A stretch of DNA of 64,000 bases from contig JAUIMM010000534.1 of the NCBI GenBank assembly GCA_031769625.1, forward strand, positions 7,766,001-7,830,000. The letters are read 5' to 3'. Position numbers and translations under genes: made by a program. This stretch comes from Taudactylus pleione (Eukaryota; Chordata; Amphibia; Anura; Myobatrachidae). Each line of letters starts with the position of its first letter. The first letter of the stretch is position 1. The notes below the pieces were generated by a model, which worked only from the letters and a program-made list of their open reading frames with translations, searched no databases and had not been told where the DNA came from. Shown piece by piece: positions 33,286 through 43,190 of this stretch.

Positions 33286-33742
33286 TGGACTTGGTGCAAG
33301 GCGACAATTGTGCTCAGGTACAATACATAAATTAAATATATAAGTGAATAATAAAAAAAAATTCTTAGTGAATGAAAGAAGGATTTTATAAAATAGTGAT
33401 AAATTAATTCCAAACAAAGGGAAAGTAATAACGCTTAAAGCTTATATTAATAAAGTGCCAGTGCTGAAATGCATAAAACTGCTAGATAGTACAACCTCTG
33501 GGATAAATGTAAATTCTCGTATATATTTCTATAAAGCCAACTTAAATAACATATTATGACCAGTTTAAAAGGAACAAAGATATAAATAAAAAACTACTAG
33601 CACGGTTTTATGCATTTGTTGAGAATTAATTTATCACTATTTCATAAAATCCTTCTTTCATACACTCAGAAAAAATTTTTTTATTCATATATTAATTTAT
33701 GTATTGTACCTGAGCACGATTGTCGCCTTGCACCAAGTCCAC
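33286..33742. repeat. Inverted repeat of about 140 bp arms with 170 bp spacer
   Basis: ACTTGGTGCAAGGCGACAAT at 33289 pairs with ATTGTCGCCTTGCACCAAGT ending at 33742 (one mismatch region GTGCTCAGG/CCTGAGCAC). Pairing continues through GAAAGAAGGATTTTATAAAA to about 33400/33620. No ORF. Family unknown. Confidence 0.75.
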
Positions 33743-33994
33743 ACACACACATATATATATATATATATTTTCTGTGATCACACATAGTTTAGCCGAGCAC
33801 ACTAGGCCGCACCAAGATTCTAATTCTGACATCAGGTAACATTTGAAGAACACATTTTTAAAGCACATGCCTATATGTGTTTTGTTCAAGAAAATGAGCC
33901 TTAAGCTGTGTTATTTTAGACTAGTAATGATTGTAAGGCACTTTTAAAAAGGGGTTTAGTATGACATTTGGACAAGAAAGTAGACAACCAATAT

Positions 33995-34500
33995 ATAGAC
34001 ATGTCGACATATGTTTTTTTTTTTTGCCTAACCAACCAAAAAAAAACACATTAACATTTTGGGGTAACATGGTAAATGTCGACATTCTGAACGTGTCAAC
34101 ATTTTAACTAGTCGACCTTACAGGCTCATCGACAGGGGGTGGACAAAGGGGACACCTGTATGGGGCCCCGAGGGTCAGGAGGGCTCTGAGCGTCAGGGAC
34201 AGAAAAACTGGGGCCTCAGCACTTAATACTTTGTAAACTGCTTGATTCTGTAGACGAATCTTTTATCCCTGTCACAGCAGCCATCCAGCAGAAGCCCTGT
34301 CAATGACACTTCTCCCTCCCCCCCCCCCCCCAAGGGGTCAATGTGGAGGCGTTGGGGGTCCCAAAGATATCAGTGTACCGGGCCCCAAGATTTCTGTTGC
34401 CAGCCCTGCGACCTTAATGCAGGTCTACATATTGGTTGTCAACCTAATGACCATGTCGACATTCTAAAGCCAACATTCTGTCAACAAGTCAGCTAGATAC
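33995..34500. repeat. Repeat with ATGTCGACAT-type words, copy 2, split by a CAGGG...CCCTG element
   Basis: Words ACATGTCGACAT, AATGTCGACATTCTG, CATGTCGACATTCTA and CCAACATTCTG flank a GC-rich insert at about 34140-34408. The insert starts CAGGGGGTGGACAAAGG and ends TTGCCAGCCCTG, hAT-like, without a clear duplication. A C run is at 34318-34331. Confidence 0.5.
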
Positions 34501-34931
34501 CCTTTAAAAAGGTGTTCATGGTTTATACAGTAGATTGAATTGTAAGCTTATTCAAATAATGTAGTATTCTTTAAATAAAAGTAATTATTTCTGATATTCA
34601 CAGGGCTCCTAGAAGAAGTAGTAGCAAATGAACTTCACCAAAAGCCCCCTGAAACTACCTTTTCCAATGTCAACTATTAGCAGGTTTGTTCTACAAGAGA
34701 ACAAGAAAGATAAAAATAAAAGAAGTCCTTCAATATTGATGTGGGTGGTATTAATTGATTGCATGAAAGGAAACATTGAACGTTGCATGCATTTCTTCAT
34801 AATCCATTCTGACAATGTAAATGAATAGCGAGTGATATTCTAAATGTGCGGAGACAGATGCTGACCTTTGTATCACATTTAAAAACCTGGCCACAGATGA
34901 ACTTTGTTAGACATTAACATCTCCATTTTAC

Positions 34932-35025
34932 CTTGTAACCCCATTTGTTCTGGATCTTCCAGTGCTAAAGTCAAAAACAACATCTGTCGAGCCAGCAGCT
35001 CCAGGTCACTCTCTATTATGAAGAA
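34932..35025 (-). CDS. DNAAF3: DNAAF3 coding exon 3
   Basis: 94 nt: 31 codons plus one nucleotide. The acceptor is TTTTTTAG before TTCTTC, and the donor CAAG/GTAAAA. The translation reads FFIIESDLELLARQML and ALEDPEQMGLQ. It matches the vertebrate DNAAF3 block FF.LE..LE..ARHML...LALE.PE.MGLQE, with the split E codon completed by exon 4. Part of the N-terminal DUF4470-type domain. Confidence 0.95.
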
Positions 35026-35231
35026 CTAAAAAGGAGGTTAAACATGTACAATAAGAAAAGCAAAAAGAGGTTTTAAAATAAAACATTTATAGAATAACAG
35101 ACAAGACTTGTTGAAGCAAAGTCATTTAAAATGGATTTCAGTTTGCTCTAACCATTCCTGCCACTCAAGGTACTGTATCACTTCAACACTGCCCCCTACC
35201 TGTCACTCATTTGTAGGAGCAACTCTTGTTA

Positions 35232-35788
35232 AGCTGGGTACACACTAGGTTGACAACCCGCTGACCCATTCTGACGATTTGTAAGTGCATACACTCTTAC
35301 CAATCGTTTGCCCGCCTAGCTGAGCTGTCACTCATCGGTGGGTCCCTGCAGCATGTCTACGAGCAATCAGCAGGTGACCAATATAAAACACATCTGTCTC
35401 TGTGTCTCTCTCTCTGTGTCTCTCTCTCTGTGTCTCTCTCTCTGTGTCTCTCTCTCTCTGTGTCTCTCTCTCTCTGTGTCTCTCTCTCTCTGTGTCTCTC
35501 TCTCTCTGTGTCTCTCTCTCTCTGTGTCTCTCTCTCTCTGTGTCTCTCTCTCTCTGTGTCTCTCTCTCTCTGTGTCTCTCTCTCTCTGTGTCTCTCTCTC
35601 TCTGTGTCTCTCTCTCTCTGTGTCTCTCTCTCTCTGTGTCTCTCTCTCTCTGTGTCTCTCTCTCTCTGTGTCTCTCTCTCTCTGTGTCTCTCTCTCTGTG
35701 GGGTACACTCAAAACTTCAGGGCAACCAGGAACCTTAAATAAGATTGGCTCACACCGAACCAAAATAAACATATATAGTGTAGTATTT

Positions 35789-35819
<31 letters not shown>

Positions 35820-35954
35820 GCTATCTGCTGTGCTGCAAGGCCGATTTGATAATGTCTGAACAACGTCGTTCACAGACATATTGCGTGTACGCACCCGTTG
35901 ATGTACTATAGATATACAAGAGAACAGCCAATATGCATCAGTGTGTACCCAGCT
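35232..35954. mobile_element. PIF/Harbinger-type MITE carrying a TG/TC minisatellite
   Basis: Ends AGCTGGGTACACACTAGG and CAGTGTGTACCCAGCT are inverted, with TTA at 35229-35231 and 35955-35957. The middle is taken up by the tandem repeat at 35393-35700. It also contains CACACA and TATATA runs (35792-35819). Confidence 0.85.
35393..35700. repeat. Minisatellite, 14-16 bp unit TGTGTCTCTCTCTCTC
   Basis: About 19 units. The first few are 14 bp and most of the rest 16 bp. All six frames are open in places because the unit lacks stops, so the long arginine/glutamate- or serine/leucine-rich ORFs here are not genes. Confidence 0.97.
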
Positions 35955-36462
35955 TTACACGGTAGTCACTGTACCGCAGTAACTACAGGAAGCAATGCAG
36001 GAGACTAAAGTTGGCCTATGCTCCTTCTACAGTCAATTAATAAATAGCACATAAGTGCTAAAGGGAGGGTTGCAGAGGCATTTTGGGGCAGGAGTGTGGA
36101 TGGAGGGGGCAGCTACCTCTAGGATTGTGCAATCTAGATCAAGGTTCTCACTTTCCCTTTTGGGAGAAACAGCTCTGAGTGTACAATAAAAATGTGTAAC
36201 GTGCATACTAAAACATGGCTCGGATGGTGAAAACCACAGTATAGTACTTAATTGTGCAGTGAATAAACAACATTTTGCAATGAAGGGGTTTTCAGGTAGT
36301 TACTAAAGTGTGCGTTTTAAGGAGTGGAGATGTTGGGGGGGAAAAAAAAAAAAAAAAAAAACTTCCTTGAAATGCTTGGAATAGGATACATTAAATTGAC
36401 TAACGAAATGTTAAAAAAAACTTTATAGAATGGTTTTTAAATTGTTTTGATTAGATACCAAC

Positions 36463-36602
36463 ATTTAGTCTTCGCTGAGGCCAGCGACGGGCCTGACTGA
36501 TTGTTTTGAGAAGATGTCTGCCATCCCCACACCCCACCAGCAGAATATTCAGCTCAGGGATATCATCAGAAGTAGATAAGTGCTGAAGGGTATTCTGAAG
36601 AC
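36463..36602 (-). CDS. DNAAF3: DNAAF3 coding exon 2
   Basis: 140 nt: two nucleotides complete a Cys codon, then 46 codons, phase 0 at the end. The acceptor is CTCATTTAG before GTCTTCAG. The donor AAAT/GTTGGT is weak. The translation contains DIPELNILLVGCGDGRHLLK and ARRWPQRRLN, matching the vertebrate DNAAF3 stretch ELDVLLLGS.DGRHLL.T...A..WPRRR.N. The glycine-rich G-x-G-D/V-x-R-H strand-turn resembles a methyltransferase-fold motif, but enzymatic activity is not established for this family. Confidence 0.95.
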
Positions 36603-36674
36603 CTAAATGAGAAGTACTTGTAAACCATGATGTCCTACAGTAGTTGTGGTTACAATGTTATTCACACTGCCTAA

Positions 36675-38396
36675 TGCTAGCCATACACCTGCACGATGAG
36701 AGCCGATGAGACTCAACGTGCCGTGTTCCCTTCAACTCCCCGGCAGCCCCGGCCACACGATGTACATACGATATCACTATACGATGCAAAGTACGTCTGT
36801 CGTGTGAGCGTCTTCACTTGTTTAAAATAAAAATAAAAACTGATGCACGCACGGGGATATAGGTGATGCATGCATCTGCCTGTAATAAAATAAGCACAGA
36901 TGCAGGGATGGTTCAGTGAGAACCATCCATGCATCTGTGGGAAACCCCCCTCCCCATTTCACCCCCAAAGAGCAACTAGCCCCGGGCTTTAAGGGACCCA
37001 GTGCTGGTTGGGCAACATACAGGGGACAAATGACGTAGGGGTCCTCCATATGTAAGCACAACCAGCACCGGGCTAGTCAGAACCAGCCCTGGTTGCCAAA
37101 ATACGGGGGATGAATGACGTAGGGGTCCCCCGTATTCTGCACAACCAGCAGCATCTGATCCGGTCCTGGTTCTGGAAATACAGGGGAAAAAAAAAAAAAA
37201 AATGAGTAGGGTTCCCCTGTATTTTCCAGAACCGGCCTTTTTCTAGCGAGGGCTAATGCCACAGCCAGGGGAGCCCTTTCACCGGGCCCCGCAGCATCAG
37301 CCTTGACCGCTAGTCAGCCCAGGCTGGGTATCCCTGGGAACCCCCTAATAAAGGGGTCCCCCCCCTCCAGGGCATTCCAGGCCAATAGCCCGGGGCTATC
37401 CCCGCCACCCCTGGTGTCGGGTTGATAGTGTATAGGAGTTGTGTAAAATTAGATGTGTAACATTGTCTTTACAAGTAGAACTGCAGGTCCCAGCAGGCCC
37501 TTAATGCCCCGCATGCTGGTACTTGTGGTTCTCAAAGTACCAGCATGCAGGGGAGGCTTGCTGGGACCTGCAGTTCTACTTGTAAAGACAATGTTACACA
37601 TCTATTTTTACACAGCACCTATACACTATCAACCCACCACCAGGGGTTGCGGGGATAGACCCGGGCTATCAGCCTGGGCTGCCCTGGGGGGGAGCTTTTT
37701 GGGGTTGTCCCCAGCTCTCCAAGGATCCCCAGCCTGAGATGACTAGCGGTCAGGGCTGATGCTGCAGCTGGGGGGCCTGGTGAAAGGGCTCCCCTGGCTG
37801 AGGCAGCCCCCCAGTAGAAAAAGTCTGGTGCTGGAAATTACAGGGGAAACTACTAATTTTTTTCCCCTGTATTTCCAGAACCAGGACCGGATCAGAGCCC
37901 AGTGCTGGTTGCGCAGAATGCAGGGGACCCCTACATCATTTGTCCCCCATATTTTGGCAACCAGGACTGGTTCTGACTAGCCCGGTGCTGGTTGTGCTTG
38001 CATACGGTGGACCCCTACGTCGTTTGTCCCCCGTATGTTGCCCAACCAGCACTATGTTCCTTAAAGCCCGAGGCTGGTTGCTCTTATTTTAATACAGACA
38101 GAAGCATGCATCACGGATCTCCCCGTGCGTGCAATTTTTTTTTTTTTTAACAAATGAAGCCTCTCAGACACACGATGCATCGCATGCTGAAAAAAACAGC
38201 ATGATCAGCAAACAAACACGATGGAGAAGATGGACTGCACAGCTGATCACACGATACGTTTTGACGGCTGCGGGAGCGCGCATCGCATCCTACATAAAAA
38301 AAAACAAAAACCACCACACGATTTCCACACGATCCATTGTACGGCGTGACGAAAATCGGGGAATCGGCCCAATATTGGGTAGGTATATGGCCAGCA
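36675..38396. mobile_element. Long foldback DNA transposon, TAA target duplication
   Basis: Ends TGCTAGCCATACACCT and (as complement) TGCTGGCCATATACCT. TAA is at 36672-36674 and 38397-38399. The arms contain four-fold repeated blocks of the type AACCAGCACCGGGCT plus GGGGGACAAATGACGTAGGG (36960-37260 inverted at 37790-38080). A central hairpin has GTAGAACTGCAGGTCCCAGC (37478) against its complement (37557-37577). Poly-A/T runs at 37189-37203 and 38136-38149. No transposase. PIF/Harbinger-like by its TAA duplication. It lies in the intron between coding exons 1 and 2 of DNAAF3. Confidence 0.85.
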
Positions 38397-39103
38397 TAAG
38401 AGATCATACACAGGAACAGCTAACGAGCATTTAGTAAGAGGTCCTGTTACAGACTGAACCCACAATGAGAAAACTTATTCCATGAAGAGGGACAGCTTTA
38501 TAAATCACAGGTCAGTCTCAAATGCTGCTCCACAGCTACCAGCATTAGTCCACGGAACAGATGAGAAGATTACAGGGAACAACAACCCAATACCTATAGT
38601 GTCCCAGGCACTAATGTGGTATAAATAAAGGTTATTTATTAAAGTTGAATGTTCGGAACAATTTGAATGTCAATGCAATAATAACCAAAATGGAACAGAA
38701 AAATGATAGACTAAAAATCAATCAAATGTATTTGCATCAATAGTCACACTGTTACTGCAATATGCAATTCCTATTTTATGGTATTTGGGATTATTCCCCT
38801 ACCACATGCCAGCTGGCAACTAAACATGAGTTTAGCAGGTATATTCTCACATGTCTTTTAAAACCAATACCTACTCTGTAACCAGGGCAGATAGCTCACA
38901 TCATATTCTGTATTGTACGCAGCACGATTAAACGCTTACTAAATGTTCCATTATCTGCTTGTCTGCACAGCCCATAAGGGGAAAGATGTGTATCCAATTA
39001 ACACTTGTCAAACAATTAATCAAATACATTTACACAGGTGTATTAGCCATGTGCTTCGTGTTCAGCAAATAAAATTCAGGGAACAGACATAAATAGGCTT
39101 ACC

Positions 39104-39242
39104 ATACTATCCCTTTAAACGAAGATACTGTACATGAATTACACAGGTTCTGTGGCTGGGGCTGACTTCAAGTCTGCATTTCAACTGGCTTTAATCAGCC
39201 ACAGAAACTGTGTAATTCATGTGTCTCGGTTTAAAAGGGATG

Positions 39243-39244
<2 letters not shown>
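39104..39244. mobile_element. Palindromic MITE (CATGAATTACACAG family)
   Basis: CATGAATTACACAGGTTCTG (39133) pairs with CAGAAACTGTGTAATTCATG (39201-39220). The outer blocks TATCCCTTTAAACGAAG and CGGTTTAAAAGGGATG extend the inverted repeat. A TA dinucleotide run follows (39246-39272). Confidence 0.7.
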
Positions 39245-39277
<33 letters not shown>

Positions 39278-39822
39278 TTTTTTCCCTCTCTCTCTCTCTC
39301 AGTGCTGCCGCTGCACAGAATTTTTCTATTTAGTCATTGCAGAGGCCACCAGTTATTCACATAACCCAGAGGAAGTATGCCCAACATGTGCTAATATATA
39401 CACACACAGATCATAGATTCAACTTGCTAGCTCTCAAGACACACAAAGGGAAGAAAGCAATTCAACGCCAAGGACAGAATGTGCCATTCCAGAATGGCAA
39501 ACCGCATCCAGCTACCTCGCAACTTTTTCTTTGCTCCCCATATCGGTGTTTTAAAATATGTGCTATGCTCGATGGCACATCACCAGAAATAGAATTTCAT
39601 CCTAGCAGACTAGGTTTCAGGGATATCCATTCTTGAGCATATATGGTTAAATCTAGCTGACATGGATACGAATTCATTCATCTGGGCTTAAATATGGACA
39701 TCCTTAAAACCTGGACAGTTAATGTTCCTTGAGGACAGAGTTGGACAAACACTGGGTCGCTATGCTATAGTGTGTGGCCCATTAAGGGTCTGGTTTGTTA
39801 TTAAGCTCCAGGTCACACTCAC

Positions 39823-39898
39823 AATGCATCTGAAGGTCTAATGCAGGACTGCAGCCCCATAAGGCCGGATACACCTCTCCACCGCCTGCAGCCGCCAT
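39823..39898 (-). CDS. DNAAF3: DNAAF3 coding exon 1 (start codon)
   Basis: The start ATG is at 39898, read on the minus strand, within CCATGG. The exon itself begins at 39903 after the acceptor TTCATTTACAG and ends at the donor GCATT/GTGAGTGT. It encodes 25 residues, MAAAGGGEVYPALWGCSPAL then DLQMH, plus one nucleotide. The known proteins have (S/L)WWG.SPALDLQ at this place, which supports both start and gene. No in-frame upstream ATG lies in the exon. The position -3 base is T, so the Kozak context is only fair. Confidence 0.9.
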
Positions 39899-40026
39899 GG
39901 ACACTGTAAATGAACATACACAAATCACATGCGACACGTTTACATTAATAAATGACTCTTTCGCCTATTTAGCGTTTATTTGATGACAAACTATTGTCTA
40001 ACTTACAGATATGAGCGTATACTTAC

Positions 40027-40130
40027 ACAAGAAGCGTTATAAGGGAGTAAAGTAACTACAGTACCTACACTGCCGGCGACGAAACTATCACAACTTCAGG
40101 CAGCCGTTTAAATTAGTAATGTTACTCCTG
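40027..40130 (-). other. DNAAF3: Probable DNAAF3 non-coding first exon (3' border clear, 5' border estimated)
   Basis: On the minus strand the sequence CTTCTTGT is followed by the strong donor GTAAGTAT at 40026. The acceptor at 39904 lies 123 bp downstream, just before the start codon exon. The transcription start is not visible; the upper limit given is a guess between the donor and the X-box. Confidence 0.5.
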
Positions 40131-40159
40131 TACAGCTGCCATGAGCGCTCGTATTCTGC

Positions 40160-40320
40160 CAAAGGCCGTCCAATGGAAAGCTGTAGCTGAATGACTGACA
40201 TTGGATTCGAGCAATAGGAAGGCGTATGCTCGGCAAGGGGCCGATCCTGAGCAGCTGATCCTATCAAGCTAGGTTGGCTTGTCAGCGAAGCTTTGCGGTT
40301 GCTATGGTGACGGCAAGCTG
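40160..40320 (-). promoter_or_regulatory. DNAAF3 promoter region with RFX X-box and CCAAT box
   Basis: GTTGCTATGGTGAC at 40298-40311 fits the X-box consensus RYYNYYATRRNRAC at all 14 positions. RFX factors use this site to drive ciliary genes, and it is 270 bp upstream of the first-exon donor. A CCAAT word is at 40170-40174. The region is locally richer in CpG and poorer in repeats than its surroundings. Confidence 0.7.
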
Positions 40321-40613
40321 CAGAGTGTTTTGCACCTGTTACTATAGCAGTGCCTTGTTCCCTATTGTTCTTCTGTCTTTTTTGCTCTGCATACTTTTTA
40401 TTATTGTTATTAATCTAGTACCATGATATATGTAGTAGTTTTGCTCATAATAATGTGAATGTGAAGAAATCTGGGATGCAAATCCTGTTGATGTAGGAGA
40501 GTGCGGCAATACACATTCATCTTTATTGCTGTAATACGGCAAATGTATGCTTTAATGAGAAATAATAATGGACCAGTGTGTGTCCATTATTATTATTTTA
40601 TTTATTTATGAAT

Positions 40614-40849
40614 TAGGGATGTGCAGGCTCGGATAGGTTCGAGTTTGCACGTGGAGTTCGGATTTTTCCCTCCAAAAAAACGGAACTCAGAAAGAGGCAA
40701 AACATCATCATTCCTGGACTGTTGTCCAGGAATGATGATGTTCGTCCATGTAAGATGACGTTTTGCCTCTTTCTGAGTTCCGTTTTTTTTGAGGGAAAAA
40801 TCCGAACTCCACGTGCAAGCTCGAACCTATCCGAGCCTGCACATCCCTA
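40614..40849. mobile_element. Foldback hAT-type MITE, nearly perfect hairpin
   Basis: Starts TAGGGATGTGCAGGCTCGGA and ends TCCGAGCCTGCACATCCCTA. The arms pair over almost the whole 236 bp. TTATGAAT is at 40606-40613 and 40850-40857, a perfect 8 bp duplication. No ORF. A damaged relative is at 32921-33101. Confidence 0.95.
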
Positions 40850-40881
40850 TTATGAATAGATATTTATATAGCGCACACATG

Positions 40882-41300
40882 GGGCCTGATTCAAAGGTTT
40901 ACGCAAAGCCGATATTTACTCAGATGGTGCTATTGTTTTCTATGCGCAGGCGCAGCGATTGTATTGTGATTACTCTAGTACATAGGAACCACTTGCAAAG
41001 TGAGTGACAGGTAGTCAGCAATTGGGGGAGGTAACGGGGGTAGTTAGAAAAACACAGGCATGTCAGACAGCTTAAACGTCGTTTCAAGGGCATGCATAAC
41101 TTAGCCATTGCAATTGCTTTCACAGCATGAGAGAGTATGAGGAGAGCTGCAGTTTTTGCGGCTGGTCAGACTTGACTTACATGCTGCGTGATTGCTCGAT
41201 GTGCATCGATGGTACAGATGTTTACGCTGTTGCACGTGGTGTCCCAGATCATTTATAATTCATACTCGGCGTGAGCGCAGGAACAATTCATGATCAATTT
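40882..41300. mobile_element. MITE of the CCTGATTCA family, right end lost
   Basis: The left end GGGCCTGATTCAAAGG and the interior (GAGTGACAGGTAGTCAGCA, GCATAACTTAGCC, GGAGAGCTGC) match the complete copy at 24960-25483. No right terminal CTGAATCAGGCC was found. Confidence 0.6.
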
Positions 41301-41445
41301 CGTAGCACTGCCGACTCTAACTTCTTTACCTGCTCTCCATCTTGCTGTCCATGTCATTTTTTACCTATAAACCTCCCTCACCTTCCTGATTAAGCCCCAC
41401 CCCTCTCTTATTGTGCTCATGTTAGGAGAATGCTGGAGCATCTGA

Positions 41446-41623
41446 GGGCCTGATGTATCAAGCAGTGAAACGAGTGGGGAAATGGACCAGTGGATAAGTT
41501 ACACATAGCAAGCAATAAGCTTTGAGCTAGCATTTATTAAGTACATTAGCTGATTGGTTCCTTTGGGCAACTTCTCCACTGTTCCACTTCACTACTCTTT
41601 CCACCGCTTGATACATCAACCCC
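41446..41623. mobile_element. MITE (GATGTATCAAGC ends)
   Basis: GGGCCTGATGTATCAAGCAG and CCGCTTGATACATCAACCCC are inverted ends, and the inner CTGATTGGTT and GTGGAAC blocks also pair. Target duplication not clear. Confidence 0.75.
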
Positions 41624-41889
41624 ATCTTGGCCATATAGTGTCTGCATGGGAATTGAAGTGGACTCTGTCTAGACACCTCCTGTTGAAGAATGGCCAAATT
41701 CTGAAGACGCCTAATCAGTACAGTGCTTTCTAGGATTCACTATTATAGACATTTTATCAGAGGCTTTTCCTAGGTGGCTCAAACAATTGCTGTGCTAACA
41801 CGGAAGGGAATACTCTTTAAATGAACCGGCTCTACAGCTTTCAGTCTGGTAAAAGAGGCTTTGCAGTTGGCTGCTATTTAGATTTATCC

Positions 41890-42167
41890 CATACTTACCT
41901 ACTCTCCCGGAAGTTGTGAGAGGCTCCCGAATTTTCACTGCCGGAAGAGTATCCGGATCTCTCCCATCCCGTTCTCTTCCTAGTGAAGTGGGCAAGATGA
42001 AGAGATAATTGCCGGGAATCACGGCATAACTGCAGGCAGTCGCGATTCGCTGTGCTTGCGATGACGGCCTAATGACATAGGAATCCTGTCCCGCCCCCCA
42101 AAGTTGCCACCTGTGTGTGCTCTCCAGGCATCTCCCGGGGAGCAGATAATAAAAGTAGGTAAGTATG
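41890..42167. mobile_element. MITE with splice-donor-like terminal repeats
   Basis: Ends CATACTTACCTACT and AGTAGGTAAGTATG are exact complements, so each strand has AGGTAAGTAT at its 3' end. The interior carries CTCCCGG and its complement. It directly abuts a gypsy RNase H scrap at 42170. No ORF. Confidence 0.75.
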
Positions 42168-42169
42168 AC

Positions 42170-42415
42170 TTATCTGGGTCCCCAGCATCAATTTGTATTG
42201 GAAGTAGATGCTTCTTACAGAGCTATTGGAGTGGCTCTTTCACAATGCATACAGTAGGTCTCCAACAACTCCTTCTTCCTTCATATCTCTCTAGAACATG
42301 CTCTACAGCCAAGCAATATTATTACATTGGAGCCTTGAAGAAGTGGTGACATCTTCTGGAAGGAACCTCTGATCCAATAACTACTTCTAATCAGAATCTT
42401 GAATACATCAAATCA
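42170..42415 (+). pseudogene. Ty3/gypsy RNase H fragment
   Basis: The plus strand has QFVLEVDASYRAIGVALSQ near the start and, in another frame, HLLEGTSDPI...NLEYIKSEL at the end. These match the RNase H block FVLEVDAS...GAVLSQ to W.HLLEG...DH.NLEY of gypsy polyproteins, with several stops. It belongs to an element different from the one at 49330, whose corresponding region is at 52952. Confidence 0.75.
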
Positions 42416-42807
42416 GAGCTGTAACTAAACTTTTTGGTGCCAGAAAGCGCATTGCCCCCCCCCCCCCCCATTACTGCGCTGGTGGTAATAATCTTTGTCT
42501 TAATAAGATTATAATTTGGTAGAGGTTTGTTCTCTATTAAGTGAACAAGAGGTTTATGTAATCATATCAAACATAGGTTTTATTAATACATAAACACATA
42601 CCCAATAATAGATTCACACAAATAGCAGCAATGGTCTCATGAGACAATAGTATCTAATTGCATAAAAACATATAAAATACAGTATGTATAATAAATATAT
42701 ATAACAGAAGCTTCAAGTGCTATAAGTAAAACTTATTATGCTATCAGAAGAATCATATAACACATCCAGTCAATGTGATTAGTAGCAAATCTGCATTATA
42801 ATTATTG

Positions 42808-43190
42808 GTACTTGTGTACTTTACGGACTCATTGCAGAGAGAACCCAATGAATGTTTTAAATGGTACTTGTATACTTTACGTACACAAGTACCGAAAGTT
42901 GTCCCCACCTAAAGAAGAAAGTTGTCCCCTCGCAGGCTCGCTGTGCTCGCCACGCTTCGGGCACAGTGGCTCGCTATGCTCGCCACAGGGTTATATTCCC
43001 CCTCTATGCCCACTTGGATGGTAGGGAATGATGCTGGACATTGGGAATGACGCTGGACACTGGCTGATGATGTCAGGGTCCTCGCTGTGAAGGGGATTTA
43101 GACATTACCATTATTGATAATAATAATGAGTGTAGGACACTTGGGTTCTCTCTGTAATGAGTCCGTAAAGTACATACACAAGTACCTAAT
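42808..43190. mobile_element. Inverted-repeat element with CTCGCTGTGCTCGCCAC core
   Basis: GGTACTTGTGTACTTTACGG (42808) with GAGAGAACCCAA pairs with TTGGGTTCTCTCTG and CCGTAAAGTACATACACAAG (43144-43188). Inside is the repeated GGCTCGCTGTGCTCGCCAC / GCTCGCTATGCTCGCCAC block. The left end is itself duplicated (42865-42895). No ORF. Confidence 0.65.

Noticed and set aside
34140..34408. Certain hAT element (CAGGG...CCCTG ends)
   Set aside because: Ends look right but the 8 bp flanks do not match, so it is only noted inside the surrounding repeat.
35332..35911. Long ORFs on both strands rich in Arg/Glu or Ser/Leu
   Set aside because: They are the 14-16 bp TG/TC minisatellite read in frames without stops; no protein-like composition outside it.
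39891..39990. Plus-strand GCCGCCATGG start, looking like an ideal Kozak start of a divergent gene
   Set aside because: CCATGG is self-complementary; the minus-strand ATG here starts DNAAF3. The plus-strand frame stops after about 30 codons with no supporting homology.
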